In this document: positions 18,830-28,339 of the stretch, piece by piece
Numbering within the stretch: the stretch's first letter is position 1
Layout of the letters: each line of letters starts with the position of its first letter
Source: Deltaproteobacteria bacterium
GTDB taxonomy: Bacteria; Desulfobacterota; Desulfobacteria; Desulfobacterales; Desulfatirhabdiaceae
NCBI GenBank assembly: GCA_021778975.1
Contig: JAJYBO010000002.1
Location: 1 to 32,444 of the forward strand
Direction of reading: 5' to 3'
DNA length: 32,444 nt
The notes under the pieces: model-generated
The model's database searches: none
What the model saw: only the letters and a program-made list of their open reading frames with translations
What the model was told of the DNA's origin: nothing
Translations under genes and position numbers: made by a program

Positions 18830-20335
18830 TCAAGTCATGAATCCTTCATGGACAGCATTTTCCATATTGGCCAGTTCTTCATCGGTCAGAAATCCAAAAT
18901 GCGATTCTCGCTTCTTTGCCGAAAGATGACCGTTGTTTTGCGTGCAAAGCCGGATGAAAAGATCCATCAAACGATCGGGCATGTCCACAATTTCCTGAAG
19001 GCTCTGTCGGGTTTTGTCATAACGCGCCAAAAAATTCAGTTCTTCCACCAGTTCATACTCGATGGTAAGCTTCACGAAATCAAACAATGCCTCTGCCTGG
19101 GCGGTCATATCCATATAGCGGTACCAGTCACGTGTCTTTCCCGATACGATCATTTGTCCGAGATCGTTCAGATCATAGCCGATCAGTCGCATCAATGGCG
19201 CTGAGAAGGCTTCTAAAGAACGATCATAAAGCTCCGGATTTTTCAGCATCGCGGCGGAGATCGGAAACATGATGCCTTTCGGGATTGCGCCTTGCCGATA
19301 CAAAATATTGTGAATGAGAAACCGGTGAATACGGCCATTGCCATCCTCGAAAGGATGTAAAAAAACAAACCCATAGGAAATGACCGCGGCATGGACGACA
19401 GCCGGCACAGCGCCTTCCTTCATGGTCTGGTGCGCGGCGATCAACCCCTCCATCAAATCGGCAAGGTCGTCGGGTTTGGGACATACATAGTGAATGAGCT
19501 GTTTCTGATATGAAATGGTTTGTCCGATGTAATTCTGGTTTGTCCGATAGTCTGTATCCTGGAAACGGGTGTCAACAATGTGGTTTTGTATGCTGATCAG
19601 AAGATGCTTTTCACAGAAATCTTTATGCTCCGCCATTTTGAGCAGGTCTATGAATTTTCCGGTACGTGAGGTGTCCGGCTTGATGTGTTCAATTTCAAAC
19701 GATGATTTGGTTTCTTTGTTATAGAGATAGGTTAGCGCCCGTCTGAGAAGTTCTGGAGGATATGAAGTAACGACATCTTCGCAGCGTTTTCGCAGATTCA
19801 TTTTCTCCATGTCGGCAAGTTTGTCCGTGCGCCGGACGATGGGACAAAAGAACTTTCCGCCAGGTAAATTGTTTATGACCCGCTGACGCTGTACGCGTTG
19901 ACCGGGTACTGCCGTGTAATAACGATCCGGATCCAGGACGTTGATGTAATTTCCCCGGGTTAAATCCGGCAGAGGAAGTTTCTGTTCAACCAGAAACTCA
20001 TAGAAGAACCAAATTCTGCGAGCATACTTTCCTGTGGGTTTCGAGGCGATCCAGGTTGCAATGTCATCTGCTGCAACCACATCGAAGATGGCGGACAGGA
20101 TGCCCAGGTTGACCCCGTCGTATCTCAAGGCAAACTCCAGATGATCCCCTGTACTGTCTCCAGGCCAGTAAGACGAGGTGTAAACGGATTCGATCCATTC
20201 ATCATGAACGATCGAACGCGGTGTCCCGGTCGAACTGATCGAAGATATGTGCCAATTCGGCAAGATGTTCAATCTGTGCCGTTCGATCAAAAACGCATAT
20301 CCCGCCAATCGGTTCTGAGTCGTTTTCACATTCAT
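18830..20335 (-). CDS. Fic-family protein (putative AMPylase or related NMP-transferase)
   Basis: 501 aa with a complete Fic motif HPFEDGNGRIHRF. An upstream helix ETKSSFEIEHIK resembles a Fic auto-inhibitory motif. Confidence 0.9.
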   Translation of the reverse strand: MNVKTTQNRLAGYAFLIERHRLNILPNWHISSISSTGTPRSIVHDEWIESVYTSSYWPGDSTGDHLEFALRYDGVNLGILSAIFDVVAADDIATWIASKPTGKYARRIWFFYEFLVEQKLPLPDLTRGNYINVLDPDRYYTAVPGQRVQRQRVINNLPGGKFFCPIVRRTDKLADMEKMNLRKRCEDVVTSYPPELLRRALTYLYNKETKSSFEIEHIKPDTSRTGKFIDLLKMAEHKDFCEKHLLISIQNHIVDTRFQDTDYRTNQNYIGQTISYQKQLIHYVCPKPDDLADLMEGLIAAHQTMKEGAVPAVVHAAVISYGFVFLHPFEDGNGRIHRFLIHNILYRQGAIPKGIMFPISAAMLKNPELYDRSLEAFSAPLMRLIGYDLNDLGQMIVSGKTRDWYRYMDMTAQAEALFDFVKLTIEYELVEELNFLARYDKTRQSLQEIVDMPDRLMDLFIRLCTQNNGHLSAKKRESHFGFLTDEELANMENAVHEGFMT

Positions 20336-20510
20336 CGGACCTTAAAAAATAGGTAAGATTCTTCAAAAATGATTATTTTAAATCAATTGCTAAAAAATAT
20401 AGTTATATTTCGGGTGTATTTCAATAAAATTATTTAAATGGATAGGGCGTGATGTAAGGAGGCGCATTTGATTATTGACATCAACCGAATAGATTTGCTC
20501 TACTTGCAAC

Positions 20511-20594
20511 CGTAAAAAGTCGAATTTCAGACGGTTTTGTTAAAAGTTCACAGGCGCGGCGCGCAGCATCCGGACTTTTTACGAAGCCGTCAAC
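20511..20594 (+). repeat. Dispersed repeat copy D (internally deleted, about 84 bp)
   Basis: cgtaaaaagtcgaatttcagacggttttgttaaaagttcacaggcgcggcgcgcagcatccggactttttacgaagccgtcaac: both ends of copy B joined, about 70 bp missing from the middle. Confidence 0.88.
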
Positions 20595-20611
20595 TTTATC
20601 GGGATAAGATA

Positions 20612-21556
20612 GTGAACACAACTGTTTACAGCCACACACACATTGATGCTATCCTGCCTGCACCGCTGTCCCCTGGCGATCTTATCGGCGTTGTTGCGCC
20701 GGCAAGCCCGTTCAACGAAGCCGATTTCTTCAGGGGGATTCAGGTGCTCAAGGACATGGGGTTTCAGATGGCGCTCCGGCCCCACCTGTTCGACCGTTCG
20801 GGGTATCTGGCCGGTACGGACGCCGACCGGGCAACTCAAGTCAACGAGGCCTTCGCGGATGACGATATTCGGGCGATTGTCTGTGCAAGGGGCGGGTATG
20901 GGGCGATGCGGATGCTGCCGTATCTGGATTTTGATCTCATTCACCGTCATCCCAAGCTATTTATGGGGTTCAGTGACATCACCGCTTTGTTGTGCGCGCT
21001 GTACCAGAGTGGCGGCCTCGTCTGTCTGCACGGGCCGGTCGTGACCACACTGAGAAATGCCGGAGCGAATACGCGGACGTCCGTTTTCAAGGCGCTGACT
21101 TCAAAAGAAGGGACGGATATTTTCCTGGAAAATAGCGTGACGCTGCATCCGGGCGCGGCGGTTGGGCCGCTTATCTGCGGCAATCTGACGACGCTCTGTC
21201 ATCTGGCGGGTACGCCATTTCAACCCGTTTTGGATGGGCATATCCTGATTCTTGAAGACCGGGGAGAAAAACCTTACCGGTTGGACCGGATGCTGACACA
21301 GATGAAGCTGGCCGGGATGTTTGGGGGGCTGAAAGGGCTGGGCCTCGGCGGCTTCGATGCATGCGGGAGCATGACCGAAGTGCTGAATGTGGTCCAAAAT
21401 ATTTTTCAGCCGATGGAGATACCGATGTTGGCCGGATTTGATATCGGGCACGGGCAGGAAAATACCGTCGTTCCTGTGGGCGTCAAAGTGCTGCTCGATG
21501 CGGATCGGCATTTGTTGAGCTGGTGTTTTGCAGCGGATGCAGAGCGGGAGGTATGA
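20612..21556 (+). CDS. LD-carboxypeptidase (S66 / MccF-like)
   Basis: LSPGDLIGVVAPASPF, ICARGGYGAMRMLPYLDFDLI, FMGFSDITALLCAL, GPLICGNLTTLCHLAGTPF. Likely GTG start at 20612; the longer ORF start lies in repeat D. Confidence 0.9.
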   Translation: MNTTVYSHTHIDAILPAPLSPGDLIGVVAPASPFNEADFFRGIQVLKDMGFQMALRPHLFDRSGYLAGTDADRATQVNEAFADDDIRAIVCARGGYGAMRMLPYLDFDLIHRHPKLFMGFSDITALLCALYQSGGLVCLHGPVVTTLRNAGANTRTSVFKALTSKEGTDIFLENSVTLHPGAAVGPLICGNLTTLCHLAGTPFQPVLDGHILILEDRGEKPYRLDRMLTQMKLAGMFGGLKGLGLGGFDACGSMTEVLNVVQNIFQPMEIPMLAGFDIGHGQENTVVPVGVKVLLDADRHLLSWCFAADAEREV

Positions 21557-22635
21557 GAATGAAAGATGTCGAGCGCCTGATGCGCCAGGCGGTTGAAGAT
21601 CGGGTGTTTCCCGGCAGCGTGCTGCTCGTTTACAAAGAGGGGGACATTGCGTTCTTTGAAGCCTGTGGGCAGGCGGATTTATTTACGGGAGCCGCTATGA
21701 CACGGAACACGTTGTTCGATCTGGCCTCTCTCACCAAACCTTTGGGAACGACCCTGGCGGTTATGTATCTGGTGCAGCATTCAAAACTGAAGCTGGATCA
21801 GACAGTGACATCCATACTGCCATCTTTTGCCGATCCCAAAATGTCCCGGGTGACGCTCCGGCATCTTCTGGCTCACAGTTCAGGACTTCCGGCGTATAGA
21901 CCTTACTATGTCCGGCTCTCGTTATTTTCGCCATCGGAGCGTCCGGAGCAGTTGAAACGGATGCTGGTGTCCGAACGCCTGATCTCTCTCCCGGATTCCA
22001 CCGGCGTTTACAGCGATATTGGGTTCATGATCCTGCGCTGGATCGTCGAAACGATTACCGGAACGAGGCTGGATCGCTTTCTGTACGATGCGATCTATCA
22101 TCCTCTGGGGCTGAAGCATCTGCGCTTTTTCGATATGAATGACCAACCGGATACTGGCGATATCGCCGCAACGGAGCTGTGCCCGTGGCGCCGCCGATTG
22201 CTGAAAGGCCGGGTTCACGACGATAACGCATATGCCGCTGGTGGCGTGGACGGCCATGCCGGATTGTTCGGAACCGCGGCGGATGTCGGAAAACTGTTGT
22301 CCCTGCTGCTGTCGGCATATAAAGGCCGGTCTCCGGATTCGGAATGGATATCGTCCGATCTGATCCGATGCGTCTGGTCGCGTCATGAACCGTCACAAAG
22401 AGCGCTGGGCTTTGATATGCCATCGCCAATGGGAGCCAGTTGCGGCTGTCATTTTCCCAAAACCAGCATTGGACATCTGGGGTTTACAGGGACTTCGTTT
22501 TGGATAGATGTTCAGCATTCCGTCATTGTCGTTCTGCTGACCAACCGCGTACATCCCTCCCGCTGGAACGTGCAGATACGGCGTTTCAGACCGCGGATTC
22601 ACGACCTTGTCATGGAAACACTGAATCTGTCGTGA
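21553..22635 (+). CDS. Beta-lactamase/serine hydrolase family protein
   Basis: SxxK motif in FDLASLTKPLGT, LRHLLAHSSGLPAY, YSDIGFMIL, GHLGFTGTSFWID. ATGA overlap with the upstream gene. Confidence 0.9.
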   Translation: MRMKDVERLMRQAVEDRVFPGSVLLVYKEGDIAFFEACGQADLFTGAAMTRNTLFDLASLTKPLGTTLAVMYLVQHSKLKLDQTVTSILPSFADPKMSRVTLRHLLAHSSGLPAYRPYYVRLSLFSPSERPEQLKRMLVSERLISLPDSTGVYSDIGFMILRWIVETITGTRLDRFLYDAIYHPLGLKHLRFFDMNDQPDTGDIAATELCPWRRRLLKGRVHDDNAYAAGGVDGHAGLFGTAADVGKLLSLLLSAYKGRSPDSEWISSDLIRCVWSRHEPSQRALGFDMPSPMGASCGCHFPKTSIGHLGFTGTSFWIDVQHSVIVVLLTNRVHPSRWNVQIRRFRPRIHDLVMETLNLS

Positions 22636-22834
22636 ACCTCGACGATATTTCGGCCAATGCTGTGGTATGGTAGAGAATTCGTTCCGCCATATGTGAAATT
22701 CACATTGTTTTTCCTTGAGAATACGATCATTTTCTGATAGCCTCCACAAATTTCTGGAAAGCGGGTTGTTCGCTACTTTACAATATCTACTGGCGTGGTA
22801 GTATTCCACCATCGGTGGTATTCCATTGCCATGA

Positions 22835-23884
<1,050 letters not shown>

Positions 23885-23889
23885 GTCTT

Positions 23890-24723
23890 ATGTTTTCAAG
23901 AAAAATGATGGTGGCTGTGGTCATTTGCGCCCTGATAGCGATCAATCTGATAGCGCTTTTTGTGTTTGCAAGATATGTCACCCCGTCATCGGACCCGCGG
24001 AGTTTTGGGCTGCGCTTTATCTCTCCGCCGCAACGGGCGGTGGCTGTCGTGATTCGATCTATCAAGTCTGTGTGGACGCATTATTTCTATCTGGTTTCGA
24101 CGGAAAGGGAAAATGACCGGCTTAAAGAAATACTGGCTGACGCTTCCCGCAACGATGTTCAGTGCATGGAGGCCGAACAGGCGAACAGCCGTTTCCGTAA
24201 GCTCCTCGATTTCAAGAACAGCGACGCCGTTCGTTCCGTAGCCGCGGAGGTCATTGGAAAAGATCCTTCTCAGTGGGCCAAGACGATTATCATTGACAAA
24301 GGCGTTGCCGAAGGGGTGACCCGGGGGCTTGCCGTGGTGGTTCCCGAAGGGGTGGTGGGTCAGGTCATTGACGCGGCGAATCACTATGCCAAAGTACTGC
24401 TGATTATTGATTCCAATTGCGCTGTAGATGCACTGGTGCAGCAAACCCGAGCGCATGGCATTGTCAAGGGCGATTCCGAATCGAGATGCCTTTTGAAATA
24501 TGTTTCCCGAAAAGAGCCGGTCAATGTCGGCGATAACATTGTATCGTCCGGTCTGGACGGTGTGTTCATGAAAGGGCTTCAGATCGGAAAAGTGTCCGGA
24601 ATCGTCCGCAACAAATCCGGTATATTTCAGGATATTACAGTGACGCCTTTTGCCGATTTCGAGAAGATCGAAGAAGTTCTCGTTCTTCTTGCTTTGCCGC
24701 CTGCAGCCGGTATCCATCGCTGA
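23890..24723 (+). CDS. mreC: Rod shape-determining protein MreC
   Basis: N-terminal TM helix; GVVGQVIDAANHYAKVLLIIDSNCAVDALVQQTRAHGIVKG; 5 bp downstream of mreB. Confidence 0.93.
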   Translation: MFSRKMMVAVVICALIAINLIALFVFARYVTPSSDPRSFGLRFISPPQRAVAVVIRSIKSVWTHYFYLVSTERENDRLKEILADASRNDVQCMEAEQANSRFRKLLDFKNSDAVRSVAAEVIGKDPSQWAKTIIIDKGVAEGVTRGLAVVVPEGVVGQVIDAANHYAKVLLIIDSNCAVDALVQQTRAHGIVKGDSESRCLLKYVSRKEPVNVGDNIVSSGLDGVFMKGLQIGKVSGIVRNKSGIFQDITVTPFADFEKIEEVLVLLALPPAAGIHR

Positions 24724-24796
24724 AAAACATCCTGGCGCTGAAAAACATCCTGGCGCTGAAAAACATCCTGTCGCTGAAAAACATCCTGGCGCTGAA
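24719..24796 (+). repeat. 18-bp tandem repeat array (4 full units plus a partial)
   Basis: gctgaaaaacatcctggc at 24719, 24737, 24755 (one substitution) and 24773, then a decayed fifth unit; begins at the mreC stop codon. Confidence 0.97.
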
Positions 24797-24867
24797 AACG
24801 CTCTGGCGCGGTGTTGTATGAGTTCAGCGTATTCAGGGGGGGGCTGCTTCTCATCGGAAGGTGACTT

Positions 24868-25368
24868 GTGAATCCTGTGCTGCATATCGTTTTGGTGCTG
24901 TTTCTGGTGGTGTTTCAGACAACGGTGTACGATCTTGTTCCCGTTTTGACACATGGTGTGGATATCGTTGTCATCTATGTCGTTTATGCGGGGTTATATT
25001 TACCTTCCCGTGTCGGGGTCGGGCTGATTCTGCTGCTGGGGGGGTTGATGGACAGCACCAGCGGCGGTCCCTTCGGGTTGTATCTGACAATCTATTTATG
25101 GATTATGCTGGGGCTGAAGCCCTTTGTCGCCATACTGAACCTTAAAAATATCTACACATTGCAGATGCTGTTGTGCGGAGCCGTTGTATTTGAAAACCTG
25201 ATCTTGTTTACGGGAACCGCGCTGCTGAAACATGAAATCATAATTTCATCCGATACGTTTCGGGGGATTCTGTATCAACTGTTCTGGACCATCATCCTGG
25301 GGCCTTTTCTCATACGGTTTTTCCATCGTGTGGAAACCCGGTCGGGCTATCGGCCGCTTCCTCAATAA
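24868..25368 (+). CDS. mreD: Rod shape-determining protein MreD
   Basis: 166 aa hydrophobic protein in conserved position between mreC and PBP2; GTG start with GGAAGG upstream. Confidence 0.88.
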   Translation: MNPVLHIVLVLFLVVFQTTVYDLVPVLTHGVDIVVIYVVYAGLYLPSRVGVGLILLLGGLMDSTSGGPFGLYLTIYLWIMLGLKPFVAILNLKNIYTLQMLLCGAVVFENLILFTGTALLKHEIIISSDTFRGILYQLFWTIILGPFLIRFFHRVETRSGYRPLPQ

Positions 25369-25377
25369 CCCGGCGTC

Positions 25378-27318
25378 ATGTTAGACAACACTCCTCAGAA
25401 TCCCCAACTGAAAACGCAGACTCCGGACAGCGACTGGTACAAACGCAGAATTATCGTTCTGGTTTGCCTGGCGGCGCCCGGGTTCATCATCCTTTTGTTA
25501 CGTTTGTTCTATCTCCAGATCGTCGAAGGGGAAAATTTCAGAAAGCTTTCGGAACATAACTGCATCCGTCTGCAAACCATTGATCCGCCAAGAGGCCTTA
25601 TTTTTGATCGAGACGGCAAGCTCATGGTGGATAACCGTCCGTCTTACGATCTCAGTATCGTGGTGCGGGATGCAAAACCCCTGGATACGACGCTTCGGCG
25701 TTTATCCCATTACACCCATACGCCGGTAGAGGCGCTGTGGGCGGAGATCGAAAAAAATCGGAATCAACCGTCGTACAAACCCGTGCCGCTGATGCAGGAT
25801 ATCGGCAGGGATATGCTGGCGGTGCTGGAGGTCAATCGCTATGAACTACCCGGTATCGTGATTGATGTACGACTGCGCAGGCTTTATGTCAACGGCCAGA
25901 GTGCGGCTCACATTCTGGGATATGTGGGAGAGATCAGCAGCGACGAGTTAAAATCTCCCCGGTATGCGGATTATAAACGGTCGGATGTTGTCGGAAAGGC
26001 CGGCGTTGAAAAGACTTTCGAGAATGTCCTCCGCGGCCAGCGCGGAGGACGACAGGTCGAAGTGAACGCCGCGGGGCAGCTTGTCCGGGTCTTGAAAACC
26101 GTTGACGCGGCGCCAGGAGACAATATCTTTCTGTCGTTCGATCTTGCCCTTCAGCAAAAGGCCGAAACGCTGATCGAGGGGGTTCAGGGGGCGGTGGTGG
26201 CGATGGATCCCAATACGGGATATGTTTTGGCGATGGCCAGTAACCCGTCGTACGACCCGAACATGTTCATCAACGGGTTCAGCCGCGACGAATGGCGAAA
26301 ACTCATTGACGATCCCTATCATCCCCTGGAAAACAAAGCGATTCAGGCCGAATATCCGCCGGCTTCCACATACAAGATCATTACGGCGATGGCGGGTCTT
26401 CAGGAGGGTGTGATCAATGACGGGACAAGACTGTTCTGTCCCGGTTTCTACAGATTTGGTGGAAGGGATTATCGCTGCTGGAAAAAAAGCGGTCATGGAT
26501 CCATCACCGTCACCAAGGCGCTGGCGGAATCTTGCGACGTATTTTTTTATCAGGTGGGGTTGCGTCTCGGTGTGGACCGTCTGGCGTTTTATGCCAAATC
26601 CGCAGGACTGGGAAGTCTGACGGGCATTCGGCTGGATCATGAATCCGCGGGGCTGGTGCCAACGTCGGCCTGGAAAAAACGCCGCTTCAAGGTACCCTGG
26701 CAAAGTGGGGAGACGCTGTCTGTGGCTATCGGGCAGGGCTATAATCTGGTGACGCCATTGCAGCTTTGCTCCATGATTGCCACTGTGGCCAATGGCGGCG
26801 TCCGGTTTGTACCCCAGATCGTGAGTAAAATCGAGGATGCTTCCGGTAATATCGTCAAAGAAGCGACGCCCGATATTGTGGGGCGTCTGCCGGTAGATCC
26901 AGACAATCTGAATCTGGTGAAAGAAGGCTTGTGGGATGTTGTTAACCAGAGGTATGGCACCGGAAAAATCGCCGCCATACCCGGCGTGGAAGTCAGTGGA
27001 AAAACCGGAACCGCCCAGGTTTTCAGCCGGAAAACCAATGAAGCGGAAAATGAAAAACGACGGGCGGAGCGGCTGAAATCCCATGCCTGGTTTGTGGCGT
27101 ATGCGCCATCGAACAATCCCAAAATAGCGGTTTCGGTGCTGGTGGAGCATGGAGAACACGGTGCGAGTGCGGCGGCGCCCATTGCCAAAGAAGTAATTCG
27201 GACCTATTTGAAAACAGGGATCGGAGATCAGGGCGCTGGAATTGGAGGACAGGGAGCGGAGGGGGTGGATCAGGGCGCCGAAACCGTGGATCAGGGGACA
27301 GGGGCTGGAGGGCAGTAA
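25378..27318 (+). CDS. mrdA: Penicillin-binding protein 2 (peptidoglycan transpeptidase)
   Basis: PPRGLIFDRDGKLMVDNRPSYDLSIV, AEYPPASTYKIITAMAGLQEG (SxxK), AESCDVFFYQVG (SxN-type), VSGKTGTAQVF (KTG). Confidence 0.96.
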   Translation: MLDNTPQNPQLKTQTPDSDWYKRRIIVLVCLAAPGFIILLLRLFYLQIVEGENFRKLSEHNCIRLQTIDPPRGLIFDRDGKLMVDNRPSYDLSIVVRDAKPLDTTLRRLSHYTHTPVEALWAEIEKNRNQPSYKPVPLMQDIGRDMLAVLEVNRYELPGIVIDVRLRRLYVNGQSAAHILGYVGEISSDELKSPRYADYKRSDVVGKAGVEKTFENVLRGQRGGRQVEVNAAGQLVRVLKTVDAAPGDNIFLSFDLALQQKAETLIEGVQGAVVAMDPNTGYVLAMASNPSYDPNMFINGFSRDEWRKLIDDPYHPLENKAIQAEYPPASTYKIITAMAGLQEGVINDGTRLFCPGFYRFGGRDYRCWKKSGHGSITVTKALAESCDVFFYQVGLRLGVDRLAFYAKSAGLGSLTGIRLDHESAGLVPTSAWKKRRFKVPWQSGETLSVAIGQGYNLVTPLQLCSMIATVANGGVRFVPQIVSKIEDASGNIVKEATPDIVGRLPVDPDNLNLVKEGLWDVVNQRYGTGKIAAIPGVEVSGKTGTAQVFSRKTNEAENEKRRAERLKSHAWFVAYAPSNNPKIAVSVLVEHGEHGASAAAPIAKEVIRTYLKTGIGDQGAGIGGQGAEGVDQGAETVDQGTGAGGQ

Positions 27319-27320
27319 CA

Positions 27321-28310
27321 ATGGAAGAAATGCCTGTGATAATACCAATAGATATTTCCGAAATCGGTGGAATCCGCATTGGACATGCCCAGGATTTGAC
27401 AGCGGCTACAGGGTGTACGGTCATTATTTGTGATGAGGGCGCCACTGCCGGGGTTGATGTTCGGGGGGGCGCTCCGGGTACGCGGGAAACCGATCTGTTG
27501 AATCCTGTCAATCTGGTGCAGCAGATTCATGCCGTTGTTCTGGCAGGCGGGAGTGCTTTCGGTCTGGATGCCGCCGGTGGTGTGATGCAATATCTCGAAG
27601 AACACCATATTGGCTTCGATGTTCAGGTGACGCGTGTTCCGATTGTCTGCGCCGCGGTGCTGTTCGATCTTACGGTTGGCGACTGGCGCGTTCGTCCGGA
27701 CAGGGAGATGGGATATATCGCCTGTATGGATGCCGGCCGCGGGGGATCCTGTCACGGCAATGTTGGGGCCGGAGCCGGGGCCAGCGTGGGAAAAATTATG
27801 GGGCCGCTGCGTTCCATGAAAAGCGGGTTTGGAAGCTGCGCCTTTCAGGTCGGAGACTTGAAAGTCGGCGCGCTGGTAGCCGTGAACTGTCTGGGAGATG
27901 TGATGAATCCGTTGACCGGAGAAAAACTGGCCGGACCACTCCAGGAAGATATGCAGACGTTGGCGGATACCGAAGACATCATGATGCGGCGCTGCGCCGA
28001 TATGCGCAATCTTTTCAGCGGCAATACCACAATTGGCGTGGTGGCGACCAATGCGTCGCTTACCAAATCTCAGGCGACCAAGCTGGCATCCATGTCACAG
28101 AATGGGTATGCCAGAACCATGCGACCTGCCCACACCATGTATGACGGGGATACGATATTTGCTGTATCGGTCGGAGGTGTGATCGCGGACCTGACGGTTG
28201 TCGGTTTTTTAGCCGCTCGCGCCATGGAGGGTGCGGTAATTACGGCGGTAAAGAGCGCCACATCGCTGTGCGGGCTTAAGTGCTGTTCGGATATCATCAA
28301 GAAATCATAA
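27321..28310 (+). CDS. P1-family peptidase (DmpA-like aminopeptidase/esterase)
   Basis: ISEIGGIRIGHAQDLTAATGCTVIICDEGATAGVDVRGGAPGTRETDLL, LAGGSAFGLDAAGGVMQYL, ATNASLTKSQATKLASMSQNGYARTMRPAHTMYDGDTIFAVSVG. Confidence 0.92.
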   Translation: MEEMPVIIPIDISEIGGIRIGHAQDLTAATGCTVIICDEGATAGVDVRGGAPGTRETDLLNPVNLVQQIHAVVLAGGSAFGLDAAGGVMQYLEEHHIGFDVQVTRVPIVCAAVLFDLTVGDWRVRPDREMGYIACMDAGRGGSCHGNVGAGAGASVGKIMGPLRSMKSGFGSCAFQVGDLKVGALVAVNCLGDVMNPLTGEKLAGPLQEDMQTLADTEDIMMRRCADMRNLFSGNTTIGVVATNASLTKSQATKLASMSQNGYARTMRPAHTMYDGDTIFAVSVGGVIADLTVVGFLAARAMEGAVITAVKSATSLCGLKCCSDIIKKS

Positions 28311-28339
28311 CCCATCTATTTCAAAGAAAGGAGATTCTT

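Noticed and set aside
24719-24796. Tandem array as a CRISPR
   Set aside because: Units are contiguous 18-bp repeats without spacers; no cas genes nearby.
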